From assembly GCA_019454205.1 (NCBI GenBank), contig CP075369.1:2806001-2870000 (forward strand): a stretch of DNA of 64,000 nucleotides. The letters run 5' to 3'. Numbering within the stretch: the first letter of the stretch is position 1; each line of letters opens with the position of its first letter. Made by a program: the position numbers and the translations under genes. Of the stretch, positions 53,521 to 62,749 are shown in pieces. This DNA is from Xanthobacteraceae bacterium (GTDB lineage: Bacteria; Pseudomonadota; Alphaproteobacteria; Rhizobiales; Xanthobacteraceae). The notes under the pieces were generated by a model. That model ran no database searches, was not told the origin of the DNA, and saw nothing but the letters and a program-made list of their open reading frames with translations.

Positions 53521-54441
53521 TCAGCCGGCCAGAGCACCGGCCGGCGCGCGTGCGAGCAAATCCGCGCCCGCCTCCGCGCCGATCTTCGCTGCGTCCGCCG
53601 CCAAGCCTTCGCGCGATACTTCCGCGAACTCTTTTCCGTCCGGCGTAATCACCAGCCCGGAGAACGCGAGCCGACCACCTGCGATTCTCGCGTGACCGGC
53701 AATCGGCGTGCGGCACGAGCCGTCGAGCGCCAACAGGAACGCACGCTCCGCGTTCCGCGCGGCGCTCGTCTCGGCGTGATCGATCGCCGCGAGTAGCCCG
53801 CGCGTCTCTGCGTCGTCTTCGCGCGCTTCGATAGCGATGATGCCCTGGGCGACCGCGGGCGGAAAAACTACCGGATCGAGAACTTCCGCTGCACGATCCT
53901 GCAAGCCGAGCCGCTGCAAACCCGCATAGGCGAGAATGGTCGCGTCGCATTCCCCGGCGCGCATCTTGTCCATCCGCGTCTGCACATTGCCGCGAAGAAG
54001 CGAAATACGAAGGTCGGGCCGCAGCCGCAATGCGAGCGCCTGCCGCCGCACCGAGGCGCTTCCGAGCGTCGCGCGTTCCGGCAGGTCGGCAAGCCTGAGA
54101 GAGAGCGCCGAGAGAAATGCATCGCGCGGATCGGCGCGCGGCGGCGACGCAGCGATGACAAGACCCGGCGGCAGAATCGTCTGCACATCTTTCGCGGAAT
54201 GCACGGCGAGATCTACATGGCCGCCGAGCAGCGCCTCGTCGATCTCCTTCGTGAAAATGCCCTTGCCGCCGGATTCCGCGAACGGCCGGTTGCGCTCCAT
54301 ATCCCCGGTAGTCCTGAGCGCCACGATCTCGACCGCATCCGCGCCGTAGCCATGCGCTTCCATCAACGCGGCGCGTACCGCCTCCGCCTGCACCAGCGCG
54401 AGCGGGCTGCCCCGGGTACCGATCCGCAATCTTGCTTTCAT
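53521..54441 (-). CDS. hemC: Porphobilinogen deaminase (hydroxymethylbilane synthase)
   Basis: HemC polymerises four porphobilinogens. The 306-residue protein has RIGTRGSPLALVQAEAVRAA, DLAVHSAKDVQTILPPGLVI, ATLGSASVRRQALALRLRPD, RGNVQTRMDKMRAGECDATI and LALDGSCRTPIAGHARI, whose Cys attaches the dipyrromethane cofactor. It is the first haem gene on this strand and is divergent from tsaD, with 75 bases between their starts. Confidence 0.97.
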   Translation of the reverse strand: MKARLRIGTRGSPLALVQAEAVRAALMEAHGYGADAVEIVALRTTGDMERNRPFAESGGKGIFTKEIDEALLGGHVDLAVHSAKDVQTILPPGLVIAASPPRADPRDAFLSALSLRLADLPERATLGSASVRRQALALRLRPDLRISLLRGNVQTRMDKMRAGECDATILAYAGLQRLGLQDRAAEVLDPVVFPPAVAQGIIAIEAREDDAETRGLLAAIDHAETSAARNAERAFLLALDGSCRTPIAGHARIAGGRLAFSGLVITPDGKEFAEVSREGLAADAAKIGAEAGADLLARAPAGALAG

Positions 54442-54516
54442 CCTTCATTCACCGGCGATTGACGGCGAGCGCTTAGCACTATGGGCGCTTCCGCGAAATC
54501 CTGCTATTTCCGGCCC

Positions 54517-55548
54517 ATGCTGGTACTGGGTATCGAGACCACCTGTGACGAAACCGCCGCCGCTGTCGTTTTGCGCGGCGCGGACGGCAAGGGCCATATC
54601 CGCTCCAACATCGTTTATTCGCAGATCGCGGAGCACAAGGATTTCGGCGGCGTGGTGCCGGAAGTCGCCGCGCGCGCCCATGTCGAGGTGCTCGACAAGA
54701 TCATCGAAAAGGCGCTGGCCGACTCGCTCAACAAGATCGGCGACTTCGATGCCATCGCCGCCGCGGCCGGCCCCGGTCTGATCGGCGGCGTGATCGTTGG
54801 CCTGACCCACGCGAAAGGCCTCGCGCTGGTCGCGAAGAAACCGTTTCTCGCGATCAACCATCTGGAAGCGCATGCGCTCAGCCCGCGTCTCACCGACCGC
54901 GTCGATTTTCCCTATCTCCTGCTGCTCGCTTCCGGCGGGCACACGCAACTCGTTCTCGTCGAAGACATCGGCCGCTATCGCAAGATCGGCGGTACCGTGG
55001 ACGACGCCATCGGCGAAGCCTTCGACAAGGCGGGCAAGATGCTCGGCCTGCCCTATCCCGGCGGACCCGAAGTAGAGCGCCGCGCGCTCGATGGCGACCC
55101 GCAGCGTTTCGAATTGCCGCGCCCGATGTTCGGGCGGCCGGAGCCGAACTTTTCTCTTTCCGGACTGAAGACCGCGCTGCGCATCGAGGCGGAAAGCATC
55201 GCGCCGCTTTCCGAGCAGGACGTGAACGACCTTTGCGCGAGCTTTCAGGCCGCCGTCATCGATGTGATCGCGGACCGCACCAACGTAGCACTACGCATGC
55301 TGCGCGATAGCGTTTATCGGCCGACCGCTTTCGTCGTCGCGGGCGGCGTCGCCGCGAACAAGTCGATCCGCGCCGCGCTGGAGAAGGAAACCGACCGTCT
55401 CAAGACGCCGCTGATCGTACCGCCACAGGAACTCTGCACCGACAACGGCGCAATGATCGCATGGGCGGGAGCCGAGCGCCTCGCGCGCGGCATGCAGGAT
55501 ACGCTGGACGCCGCCCCGCGCGCGCGCTGGCCGCTTGCCGCCGGATGA
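54517..55548 (+). CDS. tsaD: tRNA t6A37 threonylcarbamoyltransferase TsaD
   Basis: TsaD transfers threonylcarbamoyl to A37 of tRNAs. The start MLVLGIETTCDETAAAVVL at 54517 is the normal N-terminus (the frame is open to 54481); 343 residues. Marks: GPGLIGGVIVGLTHAKGLAL, the zinc/iron His in NHLEAHALSP, LLLASGGHTQLVLV and VAGGVAANKSIRAALE. Its TGA overlaps the gpsA ATG by four bases. Confidence 0.96.
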   Translation: MLVLGIETTCDETAAAVVLRGADGKGHIRSNIVYSQIAEHKDFGGVVPEVAARAHVEVLDKIIEKALADSLNKIGDFDAIAAAAGPGLIGGVIVGLTHAKGLALVAKKPFLAINHLEAHALSPRLTDRVDFPYLLLLASGGHTQLVLVEDIGRYRKIGGTVDDAIGEAFDKAGKMLGLPYPGGPEVERRALDGDPQRFELPRPMFGRPEPNFSLSGLKTALRIEAESIAPLSEQDVNDLCASFQAAVIDVIADRTNVALRMLRDSVYRPTAFVVAGGVAANKSIRAALEKETDRLKTPLIVPPQELCTDNGAMIAWAGAERLARGMQDTLDAAPRARWPLAAG

Positions 55549-56528
55549 GAACCGTCGGCGTCATCGGCGCGGGTGCATGGGGCACCGCGCTCGCCAATGC
55601 AGCCGCAAGCGCAGGCAACGAAGTCATTCTGCACGGCCGCGATCCTTCGTTGATCGAGGCGATCCGCGCGACAGGCGCGAATGAAAAATATCTTCCCGGC
55701 ATCAAACTCGAAAAAAATATCGAAGCGACCACCGATCTTGCACGCGCCGCCACCGCGCAAGCGATTCTGCTGGTCACGCCAACACAATCGGTTCGCGAGA
55801 ACGCAAAGCTGCTTGCGCCGCTTGTGCGTGACAACACGCCCGTCATTGCCTGCTCGAAGGGCATCGAGATCGGTACGAAGAAATTCGTCACCGAAGTCAT
55901 CGCGGAAGTATTGCCGCAGGCCGCGCCCGGCATCCTGTCGGGACCGGGTTTTGCGGAAGATGTCGCGCGCGGACTGCCGACCGCCGTGACGCTTGCCGCA
56001 CATGATGAGCGGCTGGCGCTCGATCTCGCGGAAGCGCTCAGCTCGCAGACCTTCCGTCTTTATCATTCGACCGACGTGCGCGGCGTCGAGATCGGCGGCG
56101 CGGCAAAGAATGTACTCGCAATCGCTGCCGGTATCGTTGCCGGAAGAAAGCTCGGCGCGAGCGCGCAAGCTGCGCTCACCACGCGGGGATTCGCGGAACT
56201 CATGCGCTTCGCCCGTGCCTATGGCGCACGCGCGGAAACGCTGACTGGCCTCTCCGGCCTCGGCGACCTGATCCTCACCTGCTCGTCTCCGCAATCGCGC
56301 AATTATGCATTCGGCATTTCGCTTGGCAGCACAAAAGGTGCCGTTGACGTTCACGGAAAGCGATTGACCGAGGGCGTCTACACCGCACCGGTTCTGGTCG
56401 AGGCCGCGCGCGCGCGAAACGTGGAAATGCCCATCGCAGAAGCGGTTGCCGCCGTGCTCGCGGGCAAACTGGACATCGGTTCCGCGATTACCGGATTGCT
56501 CGCCCGGCCATTGCGCGAAGAAGGTTGA
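55545..56528 (+). CDS. gpsA: Glycerol-3-phosphate dehydrogenase [NAD(P)+]
   Basis: GpsA makes sn-glycerol-3-phosphate for phospholipids. The 327-residue protein starts MRTVGVIGAGAWGTALANAA (NAD site GAGAWG), with CSKGIE, LSGPGFAEDVARGLPTA, GVEIGGAAKNVLAIAAGIV (catalytic Lys) and GLSGLGDLILTCSSPQSRNY. The ATG overlaps the tsaD stop. Such tsaD-gpsA pairs are common in alphaproteobacteria. Confidence 0.96.
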   Translation: MRTVGVIGAGAWGTALANAAASAGNEVILHGRDPSLIEAIRATGANEKYLPGIKLEKNIEATTDLARAATAQAILLVTPTQSVRENAKLLAPLVRDNTPVIACSKGIEIGTKKFVTEVIAEVLPQAAPGILSGPGFAEDVARGLPTAVTLAAHDERLALDLAEALSSQTFRLYHSTDVRGVEIGGAAKNVLAIAAGIVAGRKLGASAQAALTTRGFAELMRFARAYGARAETLTGLSGLGDLILTCSSPQSRNYAFGISLGSTKGAVDVHGKRLTEGVYTAPVLVEAARARNVEMPIAEAVAAVLAGKLDIGSAITGLLARPLREEG

Positions 56529-56604
56529 GTGGCAATCTATCGTGCAATCGCTGGTGAAGCCTTGGGTTTAATGTTAGACGCCTTCGCCCTTCCGGATATT
56601 GCCT

Positions 56605-56892
56605 ATGCATTTCGTTGCGATCTGCCTCGATAAGACGGACAGCCTCGAACTCCGCCTCGCCAACCGCGCGGCACATCTCGATTATCTGCGCGCACACGCC
56701 AAGACGATCCGCACCTGCGGCCCGCTGCTCGCCGACGACGGCGAGACGATGATCGGCTCCATGCTGATCCTCGATGCGCCGAACCGCGAAGCCGCCGAAG
56801 CCATTCTCGCCGAAGACCCGTACAAGAAGGTCCACCTTTTCTCGAAGGTCGAGATTCGCCCCTGGCGCTGGGTGATCGGCACGCCGTTGTAA
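56605..56892 (+). CDS. YciI family protein
   Basis: The start ATG 56605 (MHFVAICLDKTDSLELRLAN) gives 95 residues; the frame is open a few codons upstream at a TTG. YciI fold marks are RAAHLDYLRAHAKTIRTCGP (with the conserved His) and EAILAEDPYKKVHLFSKVEI. YciI proteins are small ferredoxin-like-fold dimers with mostly unknown function. It sits between gpsA and the EVE gene in the same direction. Confidence 0.9.
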   Translation: MHFVAICLDKTDSLELRLANRAAHLDYLRAHAKTIRTCGPLLADDGETMIGSMLILDAPNREAAEAILAEDPYKKVHLFSKVEIRPWRWVIGTPL

Positions 56893-56896
56893 CGAA

Positions 56897-57316
56897 ATGG
56901 CGTACTGGCTGATCAAAAGCGAACCGGACACTTGGTCCTGGGACCAGCAGGTGAAAGCGGGAGCAAAGGGCACGGAATGGACCGGCGTCCGCAACCATTC
57001 CGCCAAGCTGAACCTGATGAAGATGAAGAAGGGCGACCGCTGCTTCTTCTACCATTCCAATGAAGGCAAGCAGATCGTCGGCATCACGGAAGTCATCCGC
57101 GAACACTACATCGACCCCACCGACGAAACGAAAAAATTCGTCGCCGTCGATGTGAAGGCGAAAGAGGCGCTCAAGACCCCCGTGACGCTCGCGCAGGTGA
57201 AAACCGAAGCGAAGCTGAAAAACATGGCGCTGATAAAACTCTCGCGTCTCTCCGTGCAGCCTGTTACCGCCGAGGAATGGACCACGGTCTGCAAGCTGGG
57301 CGGCGTGAAGCCCTGA
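56897..57316 (+). CDS. EVE domain-containing protein
   Basis: The 139-residue protein is an EVE (PUA-like) domain: MAYWLIKSEPDTWSWDQQ, EWTGVRNHSAKLNLMKMKKG, FFYHSNEGKQIVGITEVIRE and LKNMALIKLSRLSVQPVT. Related YTH/EVE folds bind modified bases in DNA or RNA. It begins four bases after the YciI gene. Its end overlaps the start of the methyltransferase frame by 40 bases. Confidence 0.93.
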   Translation: MAYWLIKSEPDTWSWDQQVKAGAKGTEWTGVRNHSAKLNLMKMKKGDRCFFYHSNEGKQIVGITEVIREHYIDPTDETKKFVAVDVKAKEALKTPVTLAQVKTEAKLKNMALIKLSRLSVQPVTAEEWTTVCKLGGVKP

Positions 57317-57972
57317 CGGTTTCAAGCGCGGAAACATTCATCCGCGAGAACACGCGGCTTCGGCCCGTGCCACACGTCCCTGAAATCTCGCTCTACGTCG
57401 CCGACGAAGCGGTCCCGCTTTGGCAGAAGACGGAAGAAGAACTGGGTGAAATGGGATTGCCGCCGCCGTTCTGGGCCTTCGCATGGGCGGGCGGTCAGGC
57501 GTTGGCGCGCTATATCCTCGATCATCCGCAAACCGTGCGCGGCAAATCCGTGCTCGATCTGGCGAGCGGCTCTGGCCTCGTCGCGATTGCCGCGATGAAA
57601 GCGGGGGCAACGCGCGCCGTCGCAAACGACATCGACCCGTTCGCGATACCCGCCATCGCTCTGAATGCCACGGCCAATAACGTCACGGTCGCTACGGAAA
57701 CCATGGACCGGCTCGATCCGGCGACGGCGAGCGAACCGTTCGGTACCGTGCTCGCGGGGGATATTTTTTACGAACGCGACACCGCCGCCCGCGCATTCGT
57801 TTTTTTGCAGCGCATGAAAACGCAGGGCGCGCTGACGCTGGTCGGCGATCCGGGCCGCTCCTATCTGCCGAAAGAGCAAATGACGGTGCTTGCCGAATAC
57901 GAAGTGCCTGTGATCCGCGATCTCGAAGACGCCGAGATCAAGCGCACGAAGGTATGGGCGCTGAAAGACTGA
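57277..57972 (+). CDS. ETF-beta lysine methyltransferase homologue (ETFBKMT-like)
   Basis: The 231-residue protein resembles human ETFBKMT from memory: ENTRLRPVPHVPEISLYVAD, PPFWAFAWAGGQALARYIL, GKSVLDLASGSGLVAIAAMK with the SAM loop, ANDIDPFAIPAIALNATANN, LAGDIFYERDTA, VGDPGRSYLP and a final VWAL. Bacterial relatives methylate ETF-beta and possibly ribosomal L7/L12 (inference here). The first usual start is ATG 57277, inside the EVE gene; the domain itself begins about 12 codons later, after the EVE stop, with no standard start codon there. Confidence 0.8.
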   Translation: MDHGLQAGRREALTVSSAETFIRENTRLRPVPHVPEISLYVADEAVPLWQKTEEELGEMGLPPPFWAFAWAGGQALARYILDHPQTVRGKSVLDLASGSGLVAIAAMKAGATRAVANDIDPFAIPAIALNATANNVTVATETMDRLDPATASEPFGTVLAGDIFYERDTAARAFVFLQRMKTQGALTLVGDPGRSYLPKEQMTVLAEYEVPVIRDLEDAEIKRTKVWALKD

Positions 57973-58158
57973 ATGACGCGGCCCGCTTCGGTCCCGGCAG
58001 TGGCTTTTTGGCCTGCATTTCCGGGTTTTTCGCCCGGCTCCTGACCAAAGTCGGAACCCGCGCGCCTTGAAGCGCCACTTTCCCCCGGCGCATACTGTCC
58101 ACAGAACAAAGAGACGGGCTTGAAGCCCGCTCGCCAAGAGGGTCTAAGGAGGAATTCA

Positions 58159-60105
<1,947 letters not shown>

Positions 60106-60127
60106 TTAATTTCCGGCACAAGAAAGA

Positions 60128-60155
60128 AGCGCGGGCCGCAACGCCCGCGCTTTTT
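60128..60155 (+). terminator. Rho-independent terminator of acs
   Basis: An 8-bp stem AGCGCGGG / CCCGCGCT (60128-60135, 60144-60151), an eight-base loop and a TTTTT run, 22 bases after the acs stop. Confidence 0.85.
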
Positions 60156-60219
60156 GTTTGCGTTCACGATACTTCGTTAATTTCCACCGCGCGGCGTGAG
60201 CCAAGCCTATGAATGGCCC

Positions 60220-60720
60220 ATGCAGCATCTGGTCAAGGCGGCGCTCGCCCTCGCTTTCCTGTTCGCGGTCATTCTCACGGCAAACGCGCGGGAGCTGGTT
60301 GCGTTCGACAACGCGCCCGCGGGCGTCATCATCATCAAGACCAACGAGCGCGCGCTCTACCTCACGCTCGGCGATGGCCGCGCGCTCCGCTACAAGGTCG
60401 CGGTCGGCCAACGCCGCATGCAGTGGTTCGGCACGCGCTACATCGACGGCAAGTACATGAACCCGGCATGGTCGCCGCCGCCGGAAGTGAAGCGCGACTT
60501 TCCGAACATGCCCGACGTGATCGAAGGCGGCGCGCCGAATAACCCGATGGGGAATCGCGCGCTGACCCTGAGTGGTGGCGAATACGCCATCCACGGCACC
60601 AACCGGCCGAAATCGGTCGGCCAGTTTGCGTCCTATGGTTGTTTCCGGATGTATAACGACGACATCGCCGATCTGTTTGCGCGCGTGCGCGTCGGCACGC
60701 CGGTGATCGTCACGCGATAG
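60220..60720 (+). CDS. Periplasmic L,D-transpeptidase (YkuD family)
   Basis: The start ATG 60220 puts a signal peptide first (MQHLVKAALALAFLFAVILT); a GTG at 60196 would add eight residues. The YkuD domain has RALYLTLGDGRALRYKVAVG and the active site HGTNRPKSVGQFASYGCFRM, with the His, Ser-x-Gly-Cys nucleophile and Arg. 166 residues. Such enzymes make 3-3 crosslinks in peptidoglycan or attach proteins. It is 114 bases after acs, beyond the terminator. Confidence 0.92.
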   Translation: MQHLVKAALALAFLFAVILTANARELVAFDNAPAGVIIIKTNERALYLTLGDGRALRYKVAVGQRRMQWFGTRYIDGKYMNPAWSPPPEVKRDFPNMPDVIEGGAPNNPMGNRALTLSGGEYAIHGTNRPKSVGQFASYGCFRMYNDDIADLFARVRVGTPVIVTR

Positions 60721-60724
60721 CTCC

Positions 60725-60765
60725 CTCATCCTGAGGAACCGCGAAGCAGCGTCTCGAAGGATGAG
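60725..60765. repeat. Dispersed palindromic repeat, family A
   Basis: Arms CTCATCCT (60725-60732) and AGGATGAG (60758-60765), with inverted inner sequence GCGTCTCG, the reverse of 13528-13570. Confidence 0.75.
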
Positions 60766-60769
60766 GTCG

Positions 60770-60817
60770 CTCATGGTTCGAGACGCGCTCGCCTTTGCTC
60801 GCGCTCCTCACCATGAG
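60770..60817. repeat. Dispersed palindromic repeat, family A variant
   Basis: Arms CTCATGGT (60770-60777) and ACCATGAG (60810-60817) with TCGAGACGCG inside. It is tandem with the preceding element and ends two bases before the stop of the extensin-like gene. Confidence 0.7.
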
Positions 60818-60819
60818 GA

Positions 60820-61512
60820 TTACCGGCAAGTCCCCCACCGTCCCATATCGAAATGGAAATGGTTGGCGTGCGCCGCGTTGTAATCCGGCGACAGCACGCC
60901 AGCGAAGAAACGGCACGCACCATCGCGCACGGCGCGGAGAAACGCACCCCGCTCGTCCTTGTCCCAGTCTTTCAGCACGCTCGCGTTTGACCCGTCCTCA
61001 AACGTGAAACCGGCGATGTCGATGGCGTTCGCCGTGGCGTGCTGGCTCAGACGGCCCTGCTTTTGATGGTTCACGTTGCGGCAGGAGAAGGTGCCGAAAC
61101 TCTGCACCGCGCGGACTTTTTTCTTCAGCACGCGCTCCGCTTCCTGCTGCAAGACATGGCGCTCCCACAGGATGAGCGAAACGGCGGTCTGGCAGCGCAG
61201 CAATACGCCGCCGCCGTAGCTCACGCTCTGCTTCGTCAGCAGCACGCCGTCATCGAAGCCGCAGCCGCGGTCGTTGAGCGGAAATTGCTGGCGCGAGAAC
61301 TGCACTTCGCTGCGCGCCAGCACCGCGAAGCATTTTTCCGGATTGGCGCGGACGTAATAGAGGTGAAACCGTGTCAGCCAGTCCGGCTGCTCGCGCAGCT
61401 CGAACGGCGCGTAACGGTCCAGCAGCCGCTCGGCATTGAACGCCACGAACACGGCGGCGCCTGCGAGAGCAACGAACACAAGCGCGAACAGCCAGCGGAG
61501 AAAGCGGCGCAT
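60820..61512 (-). CDS. Extensin-like C-terminal domain protein
   Basis: The 230-residue protein has one N-terminal membrane helix (FLRWLFALVFVALAGAAVFV) and the extensin-like domain of bacteria: LNDRGCGFDDGVLLTKQSVS, GTFSCRNVNHQKQGRLSQHA followed by TANAIDIAGFTFEDG, and HANHFHFDMGRWG. The Ser-x-His-x(6)-Asp and His-x-Asp pattern resembles peptidoglycan L-D or D,D-metallopeptidases of the LAS group, so envelope hydrolysis is possible (inference). Its start shares TGATG with the upstream SDHAF4-like gene. Confidence 0.87.
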   Translation of the reverse strand: MRRFLRWLFALVFVALAGAAVFVAFNAERLLDRYAPFELREQPDWLTRFHLYYVRANPEKCFAVLARSEVQFSRQQFPLNDRGCGFDDGVLLTKQSVSYGGGVLLRCQTAVSLILWERHVLQQEAERVLKKKVRAVQSFGTFSCRNVNHQKQGRLSQHATANAIDIAGFTFEDGSNASVLKDWDKDERGAFLRAVRDGACRFFAGVLSPDYNAAHANHFHFDMGRWGTCR

Positions 61513-61688
61513 CAGAAATCGCTGGCGATGCCCTTCTTCTCCCAGTCGCCGTAACGCGACGGCTCCTTCTCGCGCTTCGCGCCTTTCTCTTCGGGCAGCT
61601 TCGCGGCCGCCGCGTCGATCTCGGCGCGGCGCGCCTCCGCCTCTTTCAGCGCGCGCTTCGCCGCTTCCGGTATCTGCTTTTCTTTCAT
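61512..61688 (-). CDS. SDHAF4 / DUF1674 family succinate dehydrogenase assembly factor
   Basis: The 58-residue protein ends with the family motif SRYGDWEKKGIASDF, diagnostic of DUF1674, the bacterial relatives of SDHAF4 that protect the flavinated SdhA subunit before assembly. The start MKEKQIPEAAKRALKEAEAR at 61688 is the ATG; the frame runs a few codons further to a TTG at 61703. The acidic/basic helical N-part is typical. No sdh genes are nearby; it is coupled to the extensin-like gene instead. Confidence 0.88.
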   Translation of the reverse strand: MKEKQIPEAAKRALKEAEARRAEIDAAAAKLPEEKGAKREKEPSRYGDWEKKGIASDF

Positions 61689-61822
61689 GCCCGTCAGGAA
61701 CAACCGCGGCGCCCGCGCGTCAAGCCGCTCGTAGAAACCCGGCCTTGCGCGGCGGGTTCCACCACCCCATTTTTCAGCCAGGTACGAGGCGGAAGGGAAG
61801 CCGCCACCACCGGAGGAGAGAG

Positions 61823-62743
61823 ATGAACTACCTGAAAACCGCGATTTTGCTTGCCGGCATGACCGCGCTGTTCATGGCGATCGGCGCCGCCATCGGCGGC
61901 CAGCAGGGCATGCTGATCGCGCTCGTCGTCGCGGCCGGCATGAACCTGTTCAGCTACTGGAACTCCGACAAGATGGTGCTGTCGATGCACGGCGCGCAGG
62001 AAGTGGACGAGCGCACCGCGCCGGAGCTGCACCAGATCGTGCGCGAACTCTCGACGCGCGCCGGCCTGCCGATGCCGAAAGTATATCTGATGGACAACCC
62101 GCAGCCGAACGCGTTTGCGACCGGCCGCAACCCGGAAAACGCAGCCGTCGCCGCGACCACCGGCCTGTTGCAGATGCTGAACCGCGACGAGATCGCGGGC
62201 GTGATGGCGCACGAGCTTGCCCATGTGAAGAACCGCGACACACTGATCATGACCATCACCGCCACCATCGCGGGCGCGATCTCCATGGTCGCGAACTTCG
62301 GCATGCTGTTCGGCGGCAACCGCAACAACAACAGCGGCTTCGGCGTGATCGGCACGCTGCTCATGGTCATCCTCGCTCCGCTCGGCGCGATGCTGGTGCA
62401 GATGGCGATTTCGCGCACGCGCGAATATGCCGCCGACCGCATGGGCTCGGAAATCTCCGGCAACCCGATGGCGCTCGCCTCCGCGCTGAACAAGATCGCG
62501 GGCGCAGCCCACGTCATCCCCAACGACGCGGCCGAGCATAACCCCGCGACCGCGCACCTCTTCATCATCAACCCGCTCTCCGGCGCGCGGATGGACAACC
62601 TGTTCTCCACCCACCCGGCGACCGAGAACCGGATCGCGCAGTTGCAGCAGATCGCGTCCGAAATGGGTGCAATGCCTTCCGCCGCGCCCCGTGGTAGTTC
62701 TCCCACCGGCCCGCGCGCACAGCCGCGAGGCCCCTGGGGCTAG
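61823..62743 (+). CDS. htpX: Zinc metalloprotease HtpX
   Basis: HtpX is a membrane-bound heat-shock protease for misfolded membrane proteins. The start at 61823 follows GGAGGAGAG and gives 306 residues. It has two N-terminal helices, zinc site VMAHELAHVKNRDTLIMT with HExxH near residue 133, further helices near 150-200 and the third zinc ligand in SRTREYAADRMGSEISGNP. A Pro/Arg/Gly tail ends it. The rsmB-family gene follows after six bases. Confidence 0.95.
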   Translation: MNYLKTAILLAGMTALFMAIGAAIGGQQGMLIALVVAAGMNLFSYWNSDKMVLSMHGAQEVDERTAPELHQIVRELSTRAGLPMPKVYLMDNPQPNAFATGRNPENAAVAATTGLLQMLNRDEIAGVMAHELAHVKNRDTLIMTITATIAGAISMVANFGMLFGGNRNNNSGFGVIGTLLMVILAPLGAMLVQMAISRTREYAADRMGSEISGNPMALASALNKIAGAAHVIPNDAAEHNPATAHLFIINPLSGARMDNLFSTHPATENRIAQLQQIASEMGAMPSAAPRGSSPTGPRAQPRGPWG

Positions 62744-62749
62744 GCACGG

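Noticed and set aside
57973..58044. A 23-codon frame after the methyltransferase gene
   Set aside because: No ribosome binding site and too short to support; it probably arises by chance.
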